Positions 15,455 to 23,462 of a stretch of 36,768 nt of DNA are shown here, piece by piece. A program made the translations under genes and the position numbers. Every line of letters begins with the position of its first letter. Position 1 is the stretch's first letter. The notes below the pieces were generated by a model, which worked only from the letters and a program-made list of their open reading frames with translations, did not search any database and was not told where the DNA came from. Source of the DNA: RBG-16-66-20 sp049651845 (GTDB lineage: Bacteria; Pseudomonadota; Gammaproteobacteria; Burkholderiales; SG8-39). Location: contig JBASCW010000085.1 in assembly GCA_049651845.1 (NCBI GenBank), forward strand, positions 1-36,768. Direction: 5' to 3'.

Positions 15455-16303
15455 GTGCTCGTGCTGTGCTCGTTCCTGTGGAGCACAGCGGGCGTGGCCA
15501 CGCGCTACAGCTCGGTGAGCAACGGCTGGGAGGCCGCCTTCTGGCGCTCGCTGTTCCTCTGCCTGGTGGTCGCCGCGCTGATGCTCGCGCAGCACCGCGC
15601 CGGTGCGCTGCGCGCGGTGCTCGCCATGGGCTGGCCGGGCTTCGCGTCGAGCCTGTGCTGGGCGGCGATGTTCGTGTGCTTCATGCTCGCGCTCAGCCTC
15701 ACCAGCGTCGCCAACGCGCTGTTCATCATGGGCGTGATGCCGTTCTGCGCCGCGATCGCGGGCCGGCTGTTCCTCGGCGAGCGCGTTGCCGCCCGCACCT
15801 GGATCGCCATCGTGGCCGCATCCGCGGGCATCGGCCTGATGTTCCACGACGCACTGAGCACCGGCAATCTCGCCGGCAGCCTGATCGCGCTCGCGATTCC
15901 GGTCGCGGCGGCCGCCAACACCGTGGTCGTGAAGCGGAGCGGCGGCAAGGTGGACCTCGTTCCCGCCCTGCTCGCGGGCGCGCTGATCTCGGTGCTGATC
16001 GCCTGGCCGCAGGCCGGCCCGTTCACCGCCTCCGGACGGGATCTCGCGATCTACGGCGCGCTCGCCGCGTTCCAGCTGGCGCTGCCCTGCATATTGCTGG
16101 TGCGCGTGGTGCTGCCCCGGCTGAGCGTCGCCGAAGTCGGCCTGCTCTCGCTGCTCGAAGTCGTGCTCGGCCCGCTCTGGGTGTGGCTCGCGCGCGGCGA
16201 GGAGCCGGGCGCGGCCGTCATCCTCGGCGGTCTGATCGTGCTGGCCGCGCTCGCGATCAACGAGGCCATCGCGCTGGCGCTGGAGCGGCGCGCTTCACGG
16301 TAG
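15455..16303 (+). CDS. EamA/DMT-superfamily permease
   Basis: Drug/metabolite transporter with about ten membrane spans in two EamA repeats (LCSFLWSTAGVATRY in the first, VGLLSLLEVVLGPLWVWLARGE in the second). Such proteins export or import metabolites or amino acids; the substrate is unknown. At least 282 aa, against a usual 290-300. The start is odd: GTG 15455 has no ribosome site and would cut the first membrane helix. The frame is open back to the TAG at 15395 but contains no ATG, GTG or TTG. AGGAAG at 15396-15401 sits five bases before an in-frame ATC at 15407, which would restore the expected N-terminus. It starts a run of plus-strand genes up to 18756. Confidence 0.85.
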   Translation: MLVLCSFLWSTAGVATRYSSVSNGWEAAFWRSLFLCLVVAALMLAQHRAGALRAVLAMGWPGFASSLCWAAMFVCFMLALSLTSVANALFIMGVMPFCAAIAGRLFLGERVAARTWIAIVAASAGIGLMFHDALSTGNLAGSLIALAIPVAAAANTVVVKRSGGKVDLVPALLAGALISVLIAWPQAGPFTASGRDLAIYGALAAFQLALPCILLVRVVLPRLSVAEVGLLSLLEVVLGPLWVWLARGEEPGAAVILGGLIVLAALAINEAIALALERRASR

Positions 16304-16312
16304 GATGCGCGC

Positions 16313-17281
16313 GTGAAGACCAAACCTCTCGGCCGCACCGGCGTGCAGGTCTCCGAGCTCTGCTTCGGCACCATGTCCTTCGGCGGCGACGCCGACGAGG
16401 CGGCCTCTGCCGCGATGTACAAGGCCACGCGCGACGCGGGCATCAACTTCTACGACTGCGCCGACCAGTACAACAAGGGCCGGTCCGAGGAGATCCTCGG
16501 CCGCCTCATGAAGGGCGAGCGCGACAACCTCGTCGTCACCACCAAGTGCTTCAACCCGGCGAGCGAGGACATCAACGCGCGCGGCACCTCGCGGCGGCAC
16601 GTGACGCGCGCGATCGAGGCCAGCCTGAAGCGGCTGCAGACCGACCGCGTCGAGGTGCTGTTCCTGCACCAGTTCGACGCGCGCACGCCGATCGAGGAGT
16701 CGATGCGCGCGCTGGAGGACCTGGTGCGAGCGGGCAAGGTGCTCTACCCCGCGGTCAGCAACTGGTCGGCATGGCAGACGCAGCGCGCGCTGGACGTGCA
16801 GGAGCGCCACGACTGGGCGCGGCTGCAGGTCATCCAGCCGATGTACAACCTGGTCAAGCGCCAGGCCGAGGTGGAGATCCTGCCGATGGCAGAGGCCAAC
16901 GGCATCGGCGTGATTCCCTACAGCCCGGGCGCCGCCGGGCTGCTGTCCGGCAAGTACAGCGGCGCAGCCAGCGGGCGGCTGAAGACCAACAAGATGTACG
17001 AGGCGCGCTACGGCGAGCCGTGGATGTTCGAAGTCGCCGGGAAGTTCGTTGCGTTCTGCAAGCAGCGGAACCTGCACCCGGTCAGCACGGCGGTCGCCTG
17101 GGTCGGCGCGCACCCGGCGGTCACGGCGCCGATCATCGGCGCGCGCAACCTCGAGCAGCTCGGCGATTCGCTCGCCGCGGTGAAGGTAGAGATGACGCCG
17201 GCGCTGCGCGCCGAGCTCGCCGCGCTCTCGCGCACGCCGCCACCCGCCACCGACCGGCTCGAGGAGCAGAAGGCGAAGTGA
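16313..17281 (+). CDS. Aldo/keto reductase
   Basis: 322-aa NADPH-dependent TIM-barrel oxidoreductase of the AKR superfamily. The catalytic tetrad is visible: Asp in FYDCAD, Tyr in DQYNKG, Lys in VTTKC and His in LFLHQFD. The C-terminal cofactor region reads APIIGARNLEQLGDSL. Closest in style to the YhdN/AKR11-13 type enzymes acting on small carbonyl compounds; the physiological substrate is unknown. GTG start at 16313 follows AGGA. The gene lies nine bases after the EamA stop and its TGA overlaps the GTG of the next gene, indicating one transcript. Confidence 0.93.
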   Translation: MKTKPLGRTGVQVSELCFGTMSFGGDADEAASAAMYKATRDAGINFYDCADQYNKGRSEEILGRLMKGERDNLVVTTKCFNPASEDINARGTSRRHVTRAIEASLKRLQTDRVEVLFLHQFDARTPIEESMRALEDLVRAGKVLYPAVSNWSAWQTQRALDVQERHDWARLQVIQPMYNLVKRQAEVEILPMAEANGIGVIPYSPGAAGLLSGKYSGAASGRLKTNKMYEARYGEPWMFEVAGKFVAFCKQRNLHPVSTAVAWVGAHPAVTAPIIGARNLEQLGDSLAAVKVEMTPALRAELAALSRTPPPATDRLEEQKAK

Positions 17282-17811
17282 AGCTCAACCTGGGCTGCGG
17301 GCAGAACCGGATGGCGGGCTTCGTGAACGTGGACCGCGAGGCCGCGGTCGCCCCCGACCTGGTCATGGACCTGGAGAAGTTCCCTTGGCCGCTCGAGGAC
17401 GACAGCGTCGAGGAAGTCGTCGCCTACCACGTGCTCGAGCACGTCGGCGCGCAAGCCGCGGTGTTCGTCGGCATCATGAAGGAGCTCTACCGGGTCTGCC
17501 GGCCGGGCGCGCTCGTGCGCATCGCCGTGCCGCATCCCCGGCACGACAACTTCTTCGACGATCCGACGCACGTGCGCGCCGTCACGCCGATGACGCTGTC
17601 GCTGTTCTCGAAGGCCCAGAACCTGCATTGGAAGGCCCAGCGCGGCTCCAACTCGCCGTTTGCGCTCTACGCGGGCGTCGACTTCGAGATGGTGGAGTGG
17701 AGCGAGACCGTGGTGGAGAAGTTCAGGGACCACCCGAATCTGGCCGAGATGCTGCAGCACTGGAACAACGTCGCCAGCGAATACCGGATGGTGCTCCGGG
17801 TGGTCAAGTAA
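17278..17811 (+). CDS. Class I SAM-dependent methyltransferase
   Basis: 177-aa protein with the SAM-binding motif I LNLGCGQNRMAGFVNVDRE at the very N-terminus, an acidic residue after strand 2, and the motif VVAYHVLEHV typical of Methyltransf_11-like enzymes. Short because it begins right at motif I. PHPRHDNFFDDPTHVRAVTP resembles a subgroup often linked with glycan or surface-polymer loci, but the acceptor is not known here. GTG at 17278 overlaps the stop of the aldo/keto reductase (GTGA) and has GAGGAG upstream, so translation is probably coupled. Confidence 0.85.
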   Translation: MKLNLGCGQNRMAGFVNVDREAAVAPDLVMDLEKFPWPLEDDSVEEVVAYHVLEHVGAQAAVFVGIMKELYRVCRPGALVRIAVPHPRHDNFFDDPTHVRAVTPMTLSLFSKAQNLHWKAQRGSNSPFALYAGVDFEMVEWSETVVEKFRDHPNLAEMLQHWNNVASEYRMVLRVVK

Positions 17812-17832
17812 CGCAGCGCGCATAGCGACGCC

Positions 17833-18756
17833 ATGTGCCGCGCGCTCCTCTACCTCGGCCAGCCGGTGCTGCTGGACAACCTGCTCTACCAGCCCGATTC
17901 GGCGCTGATCCGGCAGAGCTATATGCCGAAGATGCTGCACATGCTGAACCTGGCGGGCTTCGGCCTGCGCGCCTGGGATCCGGCGAGCAGCGATCCCGAG
18001 CGGGCCTTCGCCTACTACTCGCAGTCGCTGCCGGTGTTCGACCGCAACCTGCAGAACCTGGCGCAGAAAATCCGTCCGTCCTGCGTGCTCGCGCACGTGC
18101 GCGGCGTCGCCTACTCCACGCGCGTGGAGATCTCGCTGCAGAACGTGCACCCGTTCCACTTCGCCGGCATGCCGCTGGTGCTCGCGCACAACGGCGATCT
18201 CGCAGAGTTCGCGCGCATGAAGCCGCTGCTGCTCGCGCACATCCGGCCCGAGTACCTCGCGCAGATCCACGGCACCACCGACAGCGAATGGATTTACGCG
18301 CTGTTGATCTCCAGGCTCGCCAGCCCTCACCAGGATCTGGCTGAAAATTCGCTCTTCAATGCGATCCAGGAGACGCTTGACATCATTCGCGGCGCGCGCG
18401 CGCAGCTCGGCATCGCGCTGTCGTCTTCGGTCAACCTCTTCGTCGCCAACGGCCGGCAGCTCGCCGCGCTGCGCTACTGCTTCGACTTCGGCTGCTACCG
18501 CACCGAGGACCCCGCCAGGGTGCACGAGGCCAACCTGAGCTTCCTTTCGCTCTGGTACACGCTCGGCCGCGACTACGCAATGCACGACGGCGAATGGAGG
18601 ATGACCGGCGGCGCGGAGAACGCCGACTCGATCATCGTCGCCTCCGAGCCGCTCACGCGGGACACCTCGGCCTGGGTCGAGCTGCCGGAGTACGGCGCGC
18701 TGTTCGCCGAGATCCGGGACGGCCGGCCGCGCGTCGCCGTACGACTGCTCGACTAG
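17833..18756 (+). CDS. Class II glutamine amidotransferase (YafJ/EgtC type)
   Basis: 307-aa N-terminal-nucleophile glutaminase-like protein. Cys2, exposed after removal of Met1 (MCRALLYLG), is the catalytic nucleophile. The supporting motifs VLAHVRGVAY (Arg of the glutamine site) and LAHNGDL (Asn-Gly oxyanion region) are present, as is TTDSEWIYALL. EgtC of ergothioneine synthesis belongs to the same fold, but no other egt genes are seen, so a general YafJ-like amidohydrolase/amidotransferase is the safer call. It is the last gene of the EamA-AKR-methyltransferase run, 21 bases after the methyltransferase. It converges on sodC with one base between the stops. Confidence 0.88.
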   Translation: MCRALLYLGQPVLLDNLLYQPDSALIRQSYMPKMLHMLNLAGFGLRAWDPASSDPERAFAYYSQSLPVFDRNLQNLAQKIRPSCVLAHVRGVAYSTRVEISLQNVHPFHFAGMPLVLAHNGDLAEFARMKPLLLAHIRPEYLAQIHGTTDSEWIYALLISRLASPHQDLAENSLFNAIQETLDIIRGARAQLGIALSSSVNLFVANGRQLAALRYCFDFGCYRTEDPARVHEANLSFLSLWYTLGRDYAMHDGEWRMTGGAENADSIIVASEPLTRDTSAWVELPEYGALFAEIRDGRPRVAVRLLD

Positions 18757-18757
18757 C

Positions 18758-19276
18758 TCAGCCCGGGCGGATCACGCCGCAGGCGATGCGCGCACCGGCG
18801 TTGCCGGTGGGCTGCGTCTTGTAGTCGTCGGGATCGGCATGCACGTTCAGCCCGCGCCCGACGATGCTCGCCGGGCCCGGCGCGACCGTGATGATGTCGA
18901 GCTTGACGTCGATCTTGGCGCGGCCGTCCTTGCCTGCCCTGAGCGGCGGCAGGTCGCCGGCATGGCGCTCCAACGTGGCGGCGTGCGCATGCGGCTTGCC
19001 GAAGGGGTTGAAGTGGCCCTTGGTGCTCATGCCATCGCCCGAGCTGCAATCGCCGACCTCGTGGATGTGCAGGCCGTGCTCCTGGCCGGGCTTGAGGCCC
19101 TGCACGAAGATCACGACATGCACCTTGCCGTCGACTTCCTCGAAGGTCGCTTCGCCAAAGGTCTTGTTGCCCTTGGTCGGCTGCAGCTGCGCGGTCGCGC
19201 GCAGGGGTTCGTCCGGCGTCGATGCGCAGGCACCCAGCAGCAATGCGGCGGCGGAAGCGGCGAAGACGTGTTTCAT
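18758..19276 (-). CDS. sodC: Cu/Zn superoxide dismutase, lipoprotein form
   Basis: 172-aa enzyme that dismutates superoxide in the cell envelope. It starts with a lipoprotein signal (hydrophobic core, lipobox LGAC, Cys17), so it is probably membrane-anchored on the periplasmic side. All ligands are present: Cu His pair in GLHIHEVGDC, bridging His in GHFNPFG, Zn His in GKPHA and in ERHAGD with its Asp, and the last Cu His in LNVHADPDDYK. The active-site Arg (ARIACGVI) and both disulfide cysteines are present. ATG 19276 has GAGGAG upstream. It is divergent from the TRAP operon. Confidence 0.94.
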   Translation of the reverse strand: MKHVFAASAAALLLGACASTPDEPLRATAQLQPTKGNKTFGEATFEEVDGKVHVVIFVQGLKPGQEHGLHIHEVGDCSSGDGMSTKGHFNPFGKPHAHAATLERHAGDLPPLRAGKDGRAKIDVKLDIITVAPGPASIVGRGLNVHADPDDYKTQPTGNAGARIACGVIRPG

Positions 19277-19354
19277 GGTGACTCCTCCTCGCGCGCAATC
19301 TACCTGCTTCGCCGCGCAGGGTAAATGCTGCAGCGCATTTCGGCACGAGAAACC

Positions 19355-19384
19355 TTGACGCTCGGTCCTCTGGTGGGATACGGT
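19355..19384 (+). promoter_or_regulatory. Candidate sigma-70 promoter for the TRAP operon
   Basis: TTGACG (19355-19360), an 18-bp spacer, then TACGGT (19379-19384), about 70 bp before the first TRAP gene. The -35 is a good match and the -10 is poor (three of six). The TTGAC here is not part of the operator palindrome: no GTCAA arm follows at the right spacing. Confidence 0.3.
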
Positions 19385-19452
19385 CAGCCACCCGCAGCTA
19401 CGCGGGAAACGAGCCGCAATCCGAGCGGCGCTCACAAGGATGGAGGGGTCCG

Positions 19453-20586
19453 ATGGAGCACATGGAGAAGCCACTTGGTCGGCTGAAGGCCGCGACCGTG
19501 GCGCTGGCAGCCGTGGCTGCGCTGGGCGCCGCGCCGGCAGGCGTGGCGATTGCACAGGTGAAGCCCGTCGTGTTGCGCTTCGTTTCCGATTTCCAGGGAC
19601 CTCCGCACCCGGCGGGGCTGGCGATGAAGCACTTCGGCGACCGCCTGCCGCAGGTGATCCCCGGCAGCGAGGCGCGGCTCTACTACGCCGGCGCGCTCTA
19701 CTCGATTCCCGAGGCCTTCGAGGCCATGCGCCAGGGCAACCTCGAGATGACGTGGATGCAGATGGGCAAGGCGGCGCCGGTCGATCCGTACATGATGGCG
19801 GTGGTCGGGCCCGGCGTTCTGACCACGGTCGGCGCGGTGGACAACCTGGAGAAGACCAAGACCTACCAGTTCCTCGTCGACCGCCTGCAGAAGCAGCAGG
19901 CGATCAAGGTGTTCGGCGCCGGGCACATGAGTTTCGGCATGGGCGTGGGCGGCAAGAAGCGCTATCTCTCGCCCGCTGATTTCGTCGGCCGCAAGGTACG
20001 CAGCATGGGCCCGGCGGAAAACCCGGTGCTCGAGTCCTGGAAGGCCAGCCCCGTCGTGATGGCCTTCGGCGAAGTGCCGAGCGCGCTGGAATCGGGCGTG
20101 ATCGACGGCCTGATGACCAGCATCGGCGGCTGGCTGGGCGTGCGCCAGCAGTCGCCCTTCTACACCACCGGCGGCCCGGGCGTGGTGACTGGCGACTACT
20201 ACATGATCAGCGCGAGCCGGCGCTGGTGGGACCGCCTGCCCAAGGCGACGCAGGAGGCGCTCGAGAAGCTGGTCGCCGAGACCATCCAGGTGCAGAAGGA
20301 ACTCAACTGGTGCGTCGACAAGATGACCTACGACAAGTACGGCACCAAGGACCCGTCCAAGCCGGGCGTGTACTGGATGAACCCGCAGGAGGTGACGCAA
20401 CTCACCGGCGCGCTCGGCGAGGGGCCGTCGAACTGGATCAAGAGCAAGCTGCCGGCGGCTGGCCAGCAGCTCGTGGACAACTTCCGCAAGGAAGGCCAGG
20501 AGCTGTCGCGGCAGCACCCGGCGGGATCGTCGTGGATCGAGAAAATCGACTGCTCGAAACACGCGGCGAAGATCGTCATTAGGTAG
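19453..20586 (+). CDS. dctP: TRAP transporter solute-binding protein (DctP family)
   Basis: 377-aa periplasmic receptor of a TRAP transporter. The signal peptide is hydrophobic (ATVALAAVAALGAAPAGVAIA, cleavage near AIA-Q). The mature part has the DctP features: LRFVSDFQGPPHPAGLAMKHF, a substrate-contact Arg in the VGRKVRSMG segment (usually pairing with a ligand carboxylate), and GEVPSALESGVIDG. It probably binds an organic acid; identity unknown. ATG 19453 with GGAGGGG upstream. Its TAG overlaps the GTG of dctQ by one base. Confidence 0.92.
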   Translation: MEHMEKPLGRLKAATVALAAVAALGAAPAGVAIAQVKPVVLRFVSDFQGPPHPAGLAMKHFGDRLPQVIPGSEARLYYAGALYSIPEAFEAMRQGNLEMTWMQMGKAAPVDPYMMAVVGPGVLTTVGAVDNLEKTKTYQFLVDRLQKQQAIKVFGAGHMSFGMGVGGKKRYLSPADFVGRKVRSMGPAENPVLESWKASPVVMAFGEVPSALESGVIDGLMTSIGGWLGVRQQSPFYTTGGPGVVTGDYYMISASRRWWDRLPKATQEALEKLVAETIQVQKELNWCVDKMTYDKYGTKDPSKPGVYWMNPQEVTQLTGALGEGPSNWIKSKLPAAGQQLVDNFRKEGQELSRQHPAGSSWIEKIDCSKHAAKIVIR

Positions 20587-21149
20587 TGCAGGAGGCCGTC
20601 GAGAAGGCCTACGCGGCCTGGCGAGCGTTCCAGGACCGGCTCCTGGCGCCCGCCGCCGCGGTGCTGTTCGTCGGCGCCACGCTGCTCGCGCTGCTCGAGG
20701 TGGGCCGGCGCTACATCCTCGGCTTGTCGTTCGAGTGGCAGCAGGACGCGGTCACTTTTTTCATCTTGAGCGGGGTGTTCCTCTACTTCAGCGTCTCGCA
20801 GCGGCGTGACGCGCACCTCACCGTCACGCTGGTCCCGGAGCTGTTCAACGTGTTCGGCGGGCGCTGGCGCAAGGCCGCCGCGGCGGTAAAGCTCGTCGCC
20901 CTCGTGTTTTCCTGCGCCTTCATGGGCGCGGTGGTCTGGTGGGGGTTGCCCGAGGTCGAGGACAGCATCAAGTACGAGTCGCGCACCGAGAGCCTGGCCT
21001 TCCCGATGTGGCCGTTCCTCGCCATCCTGCTCGTGTCCTTCGCCTGCATGGGGATCACCATGCTGTTCCAGATCTACCGGGCGGTGCAGGCGCTGCGCGG
21101 TCGCACGGTGCTCGAGGAGACGGTCGAGAAGATGGACGGGACGCACTGA
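20586..21149 (+). CDS. dctQ: TRAP transporter small permease (DctQ family)
   Basis: 187-aa membrane protein with four predicted spans (LLAPAAAVLFVGATLLALLEV, a segment around FFILSGVFLYFS, KLVALVFSCAFMGAVVWWG, and FLAILLVSFACMGITMLFQI), the DctQ pattern. The conserved SFEWQQDAVTFFILSG segment corresponds to the family's second helix. GTG start overlaps the dctP stop and its stop overlaps the dctM ATG (ATGA), so the three are translationally coupled. It forms the membrane complex with DctM. Confidence 0.9.
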   Translation: MQEAVEKAYAAWRAFQDRLLAPAAAVLFVGATLLALLEVGRRYILGLSFEWQQDAVTFFILSGVFLYFSVSQRRDAHLTVTLVPELFNVFGGRWRKAAAAVKLVALVFSCAFMGAVVWWGLPEVEDSIKYESRTESLAFPMWPFLAILLVSFACMGITMLFQIYRAVQALRGRTVLEETVEKMDGTH

Positions 21150-22438
21150 TGGCCATCGTCGGCATCGTGCTGTTCGCGCTGCTGCTGCTCGCGGTGCCGA
21201 TCGGCATCGCGCTGAGCTCGGCGGCGGCGGCGTACATCATGGTCGACCCGCTGCTCGAGCCGACCGTCATCTTCCGGCAGTTCTTCAGCTTCATCACGCG
21301 CTATTCGCTCACCGCGATCCCGCTGTTCATTTTCGCCGGCTTCCTCATGGAGAAGACCGGCCTCATCGCGCAGCTGTTCAAGTTCGCCGATGCCCTGGTC
21401 GGGCACTTGCCGGGCGGCTTCGGCGTCGCCACCGTGATCGCCTGCGTGCTGTTCGGCTCCATCTCCGGATCGAGCGTGGCGATGGCAGCCGCGATGTCGG
21501 TGATCGCAATCCCGGAGATGAGAAAGCGGGGCTACCCCGACTGGCTCTCGGGGGGGCTGGTGGCGACCGCCGGCGGCATCGCCATCCTGATCCCGCCGAG
21601 CATCCCGCTGCTGATCTACGGCATCGTCACCGAGACTTCGATCATCCGTCTCTTCTTCGCCGGCGTGATCCCGGGGCTGCTGCTCGCGCTGGGCAACATC
21701 ATCACCATCATCGCGATCGCGATCTGGCTCAAGCTGCCGCGCGGCGGCAGGTTCGAGTTCGCACGGGTGAAGCGCGAGTCGAAATATGCGCTGCCTGCCC
21801 TCGGCATGCCGGTGGTCATCCTGGGCGGCCTCTACGGCGGCCTGTTCACGCCCACCGAGGCCGCTGCCGCGGCCTGCGGCTACGCGATGGTCTACGGCCT
21901 GATCGTCGGCCGCGGCGAATTCGTGCGCCAGCTGCTGCCCACGGCGATGCGCGCGATGAACCTGACGGGCGTGATCATGTTCCTGATCGGCAGCGTGGGC
22001 GTGTTCCAGTTCCTCGCCGCCAACATGTACTGGCCGCAGAAGATCACCGACACCATCGTCGGCTGGGGCCTCACCCCACTCGGCTTCGTCTTCGCCTACA
22101 TGGGCGTGCTGCTGATCCTCGGCATGTTCGTCGACGGCGTGGCGATGATCCTGCTCACCGTGCCGGTCATCTTCCCGGTCGCCTACGCGATGAAGATCGA
22201 CCCGGTGGCCCTCGGCATCATGCTCACGCTGAACATCGAGATGGGCGTGGTCACCCCGCCGGTGGGCCTGAACCTGTTCGCCGTGAGCGGGACGTCCAAG
22301 ATCTCGCTGCAGGACGTGGTCAAGGGGACGATTCCGTTCTTCATCGGCGATGGCCTGGTGCTGCTAGGGGTGATTTTCTTCCCGGAGCTCGCCACCTGGC
22401 TGCCCGACATGCTGGTCACCGACGCCTTCAAGTCCTAG
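21149..22438 (+). CDS. dctM: TRAP transporter large permease (DctM family)
   Basis: 429-aa integral membrane transport subunit, about 12 spans, sodium-coupled carboxylate symport in the family. Recognisable DctM motifs are FAGFLMEKTGL, CVLFGSISGSSVAMAAAMS, IPPSIPLLIYGIVTETSI, and near the C-terminus NIEMGVVTPPVGLNLFAVSG. Full length and intact. The start ATG overlaps the dctQ stop. The stop overlaps, tail to tail, that of the twin cNMP-domain gene on the other strand. Confidence 0.94.
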   Translation: MAIVGIVLFALLLLAVPIGIALSSAAAAYIMVDPLLEPTVIFRQFFSFITRYSLTAIPLFIFAGFLMEKTGLIAQLFKFADALVGHLPGGFGVATVIACVLFGSISGSSVAMAAAMSVIAIPEMRKRGYPDWLSGGLVATAGGIAILIPPSIPLLIYGIVTETSIIRLFFAGVIPGLLLALGNIITIIAIAIWLKLPRGGRFEFARVKRESKYALPALGMPVVILGGLYGGLFTPTEAAAAACGYAMVYGLIVGRGEFVRQLLPTAMRAMNLTGVIMFLIGSVGVFQFLAANMYWPQKITDTIVGWGLTPLGFVFAYMGVLLILGMFVDGVAMILLTVPVIFPVAYAMKIDPVALGIMLTLNIEMGVVTPPVGLNLFAVSGTSKISLQDVVKGTIPFFIGDGLVLLGVIFFPELATWLPDMLVTDAFKS

Positions 22439-23394
22439 CCGGCGTCCGCGCGCCAGAGCTGGGCGTGCAGCGCCGCTTCGAGCTCGACTGCCCGAGCGGT
22501 CGCGGCGCCGAGGCGGGCGTGCGCGATGAGGCGCGTGAGCTGGGTGTTGGTGCGCGAGATGGACCGCAGCAGGCTGCGGTGAATCGCGTGGTGCAGGCTC
22601 ACCGTGGCGCCCGAATTGCCTTCGTAGAGCTCCATGAACGCCGCGCGCGGCAGCTCGAGCAGGCAGCAGGCCTCGCGCGCGCGCGCATGGTTCGCGCGTG
22701 GCGCGCCCGTGATCACCGCCATGAAGCCGACGAGTTCGCCGGGCCCCGCAATGGCGACGCGGCGCTGCATCGCCTCGTTCCGGGTGAAGATTTCCAGGGC
22801 GCCGCGCGGCAGCTCCAGGACCTTGCCGAGCGACAAGAGCTCGTCGGCCTCGTCGGCGTCGAAGCCCTCGAAGAACGGCAGCACCGGCACGAAGGCCTTC
22901 CAGTCGAAGGACGCGTGGCGCGAGCGCTTGACGCCTGCGAGCGGGTCGCCCGCGGGCGCGGCATCCGCGTACGGGCGGTCCTCGCCAGCGGGATGCTCCT
23001 GCACGCGCGCATTCAGCGCACGCAGCCGGTCGGCGAGCGTGCGCGTGATCGCGCGCTGGGTCTCGAGCGCGGCGATCTCTCGGCTCGCCACCAGCGCGCG
23101 GAAATCGTCGCGGCCGATGAACCAGGCGTCCACGTTGGACTGCGCGACCACGGTCGCCGAGGCGACGCCGCACTCGATGAGCGCCATTTCGCAGAACATG
23201 TCGCCGTCGCGGAACTGCGCCACCGTGAGCGCGCCGCCGCCCGGCAGCGCGACGCGCGCCTCGACCGCGCCGGCGCGGATCAGGAAGGCGCCGCGCGAAA
23301 CTTCGCCCTGCCGGACGAGCTCGGCGCCCTTCAAGAACGAGACTTCGCGCGCGACCGCGAGCAGGTGCGCGAACGGGTTCGCAGCCGCAGCCAT
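22435..23394 (-). CDS. Protein with two cyclic-nucleotide-binding-like domains and no HTH
   Basis: 319-aa cytoplasmic protein. Domain 1 (about 10-130) is a Crp-type beta-roll: GAELVRQGEVSRGAFLIRAGAVEA and FRDGDMFCEMALI, with a FGEMAL-like phosphate-binding cassette that has Cys for Gly. Domain 2 (about 170-285) repeats the fold (LLSLGKVLELPRGALEIFTRNEAMQRRVAIAGPGELVGFMAVITG) but is more degenerate. The C-terminus is helical with no recognisable DNA-binding domain, so it is not a standard Crp regulator. It may be a ligand-sensing partner protein. ATG 23394 with AGGAGG five bases upstream is preferred over a longer 5' frame. It lies convergent to the TRAP operon and back-to-back with the orphan tctC. 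Confidence 0.8.
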   Translation of the reverse strand: MAAAANPFAHLLAVAREVSFLKGAELVRQGEVSRGAFLIRAGAVEARVALPGGGALTVAQFRDGDMFCEMALIECGVASATVVAQSNVDAWFIGRDDFRALVASREIAALETQRAITRTLADRLRALNARVQEHPAGEDRPYADAAPAGDPLAGVKRSRHASFDWKAFVPVLPFFEGFDADEADELLSLGKVLELPRGALEIFTRNEAMQRRVAIAGPGELVGFMAVITGAPRANHARAREACCLLELPRAAFMELYEGNSGATVSLHHAIHRSLLRSISRTNTQLTRLIAHARLGAATARAVELEAALHAQLWRADAG

Positions 23395-23462
23395 GGATCC
23401 TCCTGCCGACCAGTCTACTCGCGGTAAACTGCCGCGCAACCCTAAGAGGAGATCTTCGGACC

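Noticed and set aside
19355..19370. TTGACGCTCGGTCC before the TRAP operon as an operator
   Set aside because: Only one arm matches; it is better explained as a -35 element.
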